Assembly: GCF_000164695.2 (NCBI RefSeq)
Contig: NC_014643.1
Span: forward strand, 620,001-684,000
From: Rothia dentocariosa ATCC 17931
Lineage (GTDB): Bacteria > Actinomycetota > Actinomycetes > Actinomycetales > Micrococcaceae
Direction of reading: 5' to 3'
DNA length: 64,000 nucleotides
Of this stretch, positions 63,994-64,000 are shown piece after piece; position 1 is the first letter of the stretch; every line of letters begins with the position of its first letter. Under the pieces are notes generated by a model, which saw nothing but the letters and a program-made list of their open reading frames with translations, had not been told where the DNA came from and searched no databases. The position numbers and the translations under genes were made by a program.

Positions 63994-64000
63994 GGTTATT

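Overview
The window looks like chromosome of a moderately high-G+C actinobacterium of the Micrococcaceae, most likely Rothia. This is inferred from gene content: a GroEL2-type chaperonin ending in GGMM under a CIRCE element, a LytR_C-domain protein, a DUF3263 protein, a FemX-type interpeptide-bridge enzyme, a complete fru-pts cluster, and WXG100/ESX-type proteins. Housekeeping genes are GC-rich, which makes several visibly AT-rich insertions stand out (1-3900, 30710-34040, parts of 47500-49560).

Layout. 1-3.9 kb is an AT-rich island: a partial MepB-like gene, a decayed SAP-like pseudogene, a polytopic membrane protein, and an unknown membrane-anchored protein split by one in-frame TGA. 4.2-9.9 kb is core: rlmC, a protein with serine at every third residue, groL with CIRCE, a LytR_C protein, a DUF3263 protein and ung. 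10-13.3 kb has a ThrE-like exporter and FemX. 13.6-19.8 kb is one PTS cluster, fruR-fruK-fruA-ptsI-ptsH. 20.2-27.2 kb holds a VanZ-like protein, a tandem histidine phosphatase, an ABC exporter pair, a Phd/PIN toxin-antitoxin pair, a HAD hydrolase and a membrane protein. 27.5-30.5 kb is the methionine importer metQ-metN-metI. 30.7-34.0 kb is an AT-rich single-polypeptide restriction-modification enzyme.

34.1-47.9 kb is the most interesting part: 15 genes on the minus strand forming a coherent, apparently dedicated type II fatty-acid/polyketide-like pathway. It contains an MFS exporter, an AfsA-family butenolide synthase, a HAD phosphatase, a SnoaL-like protein, ketoreductase, acyl carrier protein, KAS II, a second divergent AfsA-family protein, KAS III, 2-oxoacid dehydrogenase E1 alpha and beta, a lipoyl/E3-binding protein without acyltransferase domain, a MaoC hydratase, a crotonase and an Sfp/EntD-type phosphopantetheinyl transferase. 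I infer that the E1/lipoyl proteins make an acyl-CoA starter, KAS III/KAS II/KR/ACP build a beta-ketoacyl-ACP, AfsA joins it to a glycerol-type phosphate, the HAD enzyme dephosphorylates, and the MFS protein exports a gamma-butyrolactone or furan-like small molecule. No TetR-type butyrolactone receptor is present in the window.

47.9-50.1 kb is a gene graveyard beside that cluster: a SnoaL-like gene, relics of a second MFS transporter and a second afsA in the same order as the intact pair, a third smaller relic, and a 42-bp perfect repeat encoding the same C-terminal peptide at two sites. 50.2-55.5 kb has a T4-type lysozyme, fadD, a sugar O-acetyltransferase and small membrane proteins. 55.7-59.5 kb is a complete branched-chain-type 2-oxoacid dehydrogenase (E1 alpha, E1 beta, full E2), a likely housekeeping counterpart of the truncated set in the cluster. 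The end has a HisC/Pat aminotransferase and a WXG100-like protein next to a lipase-like protein, suggesting type VII secretion. Two inverted consensus DnaA boxes lie in the last 55 bases. Four copies of a ~74-bp nested palindrome are scattered between genes.
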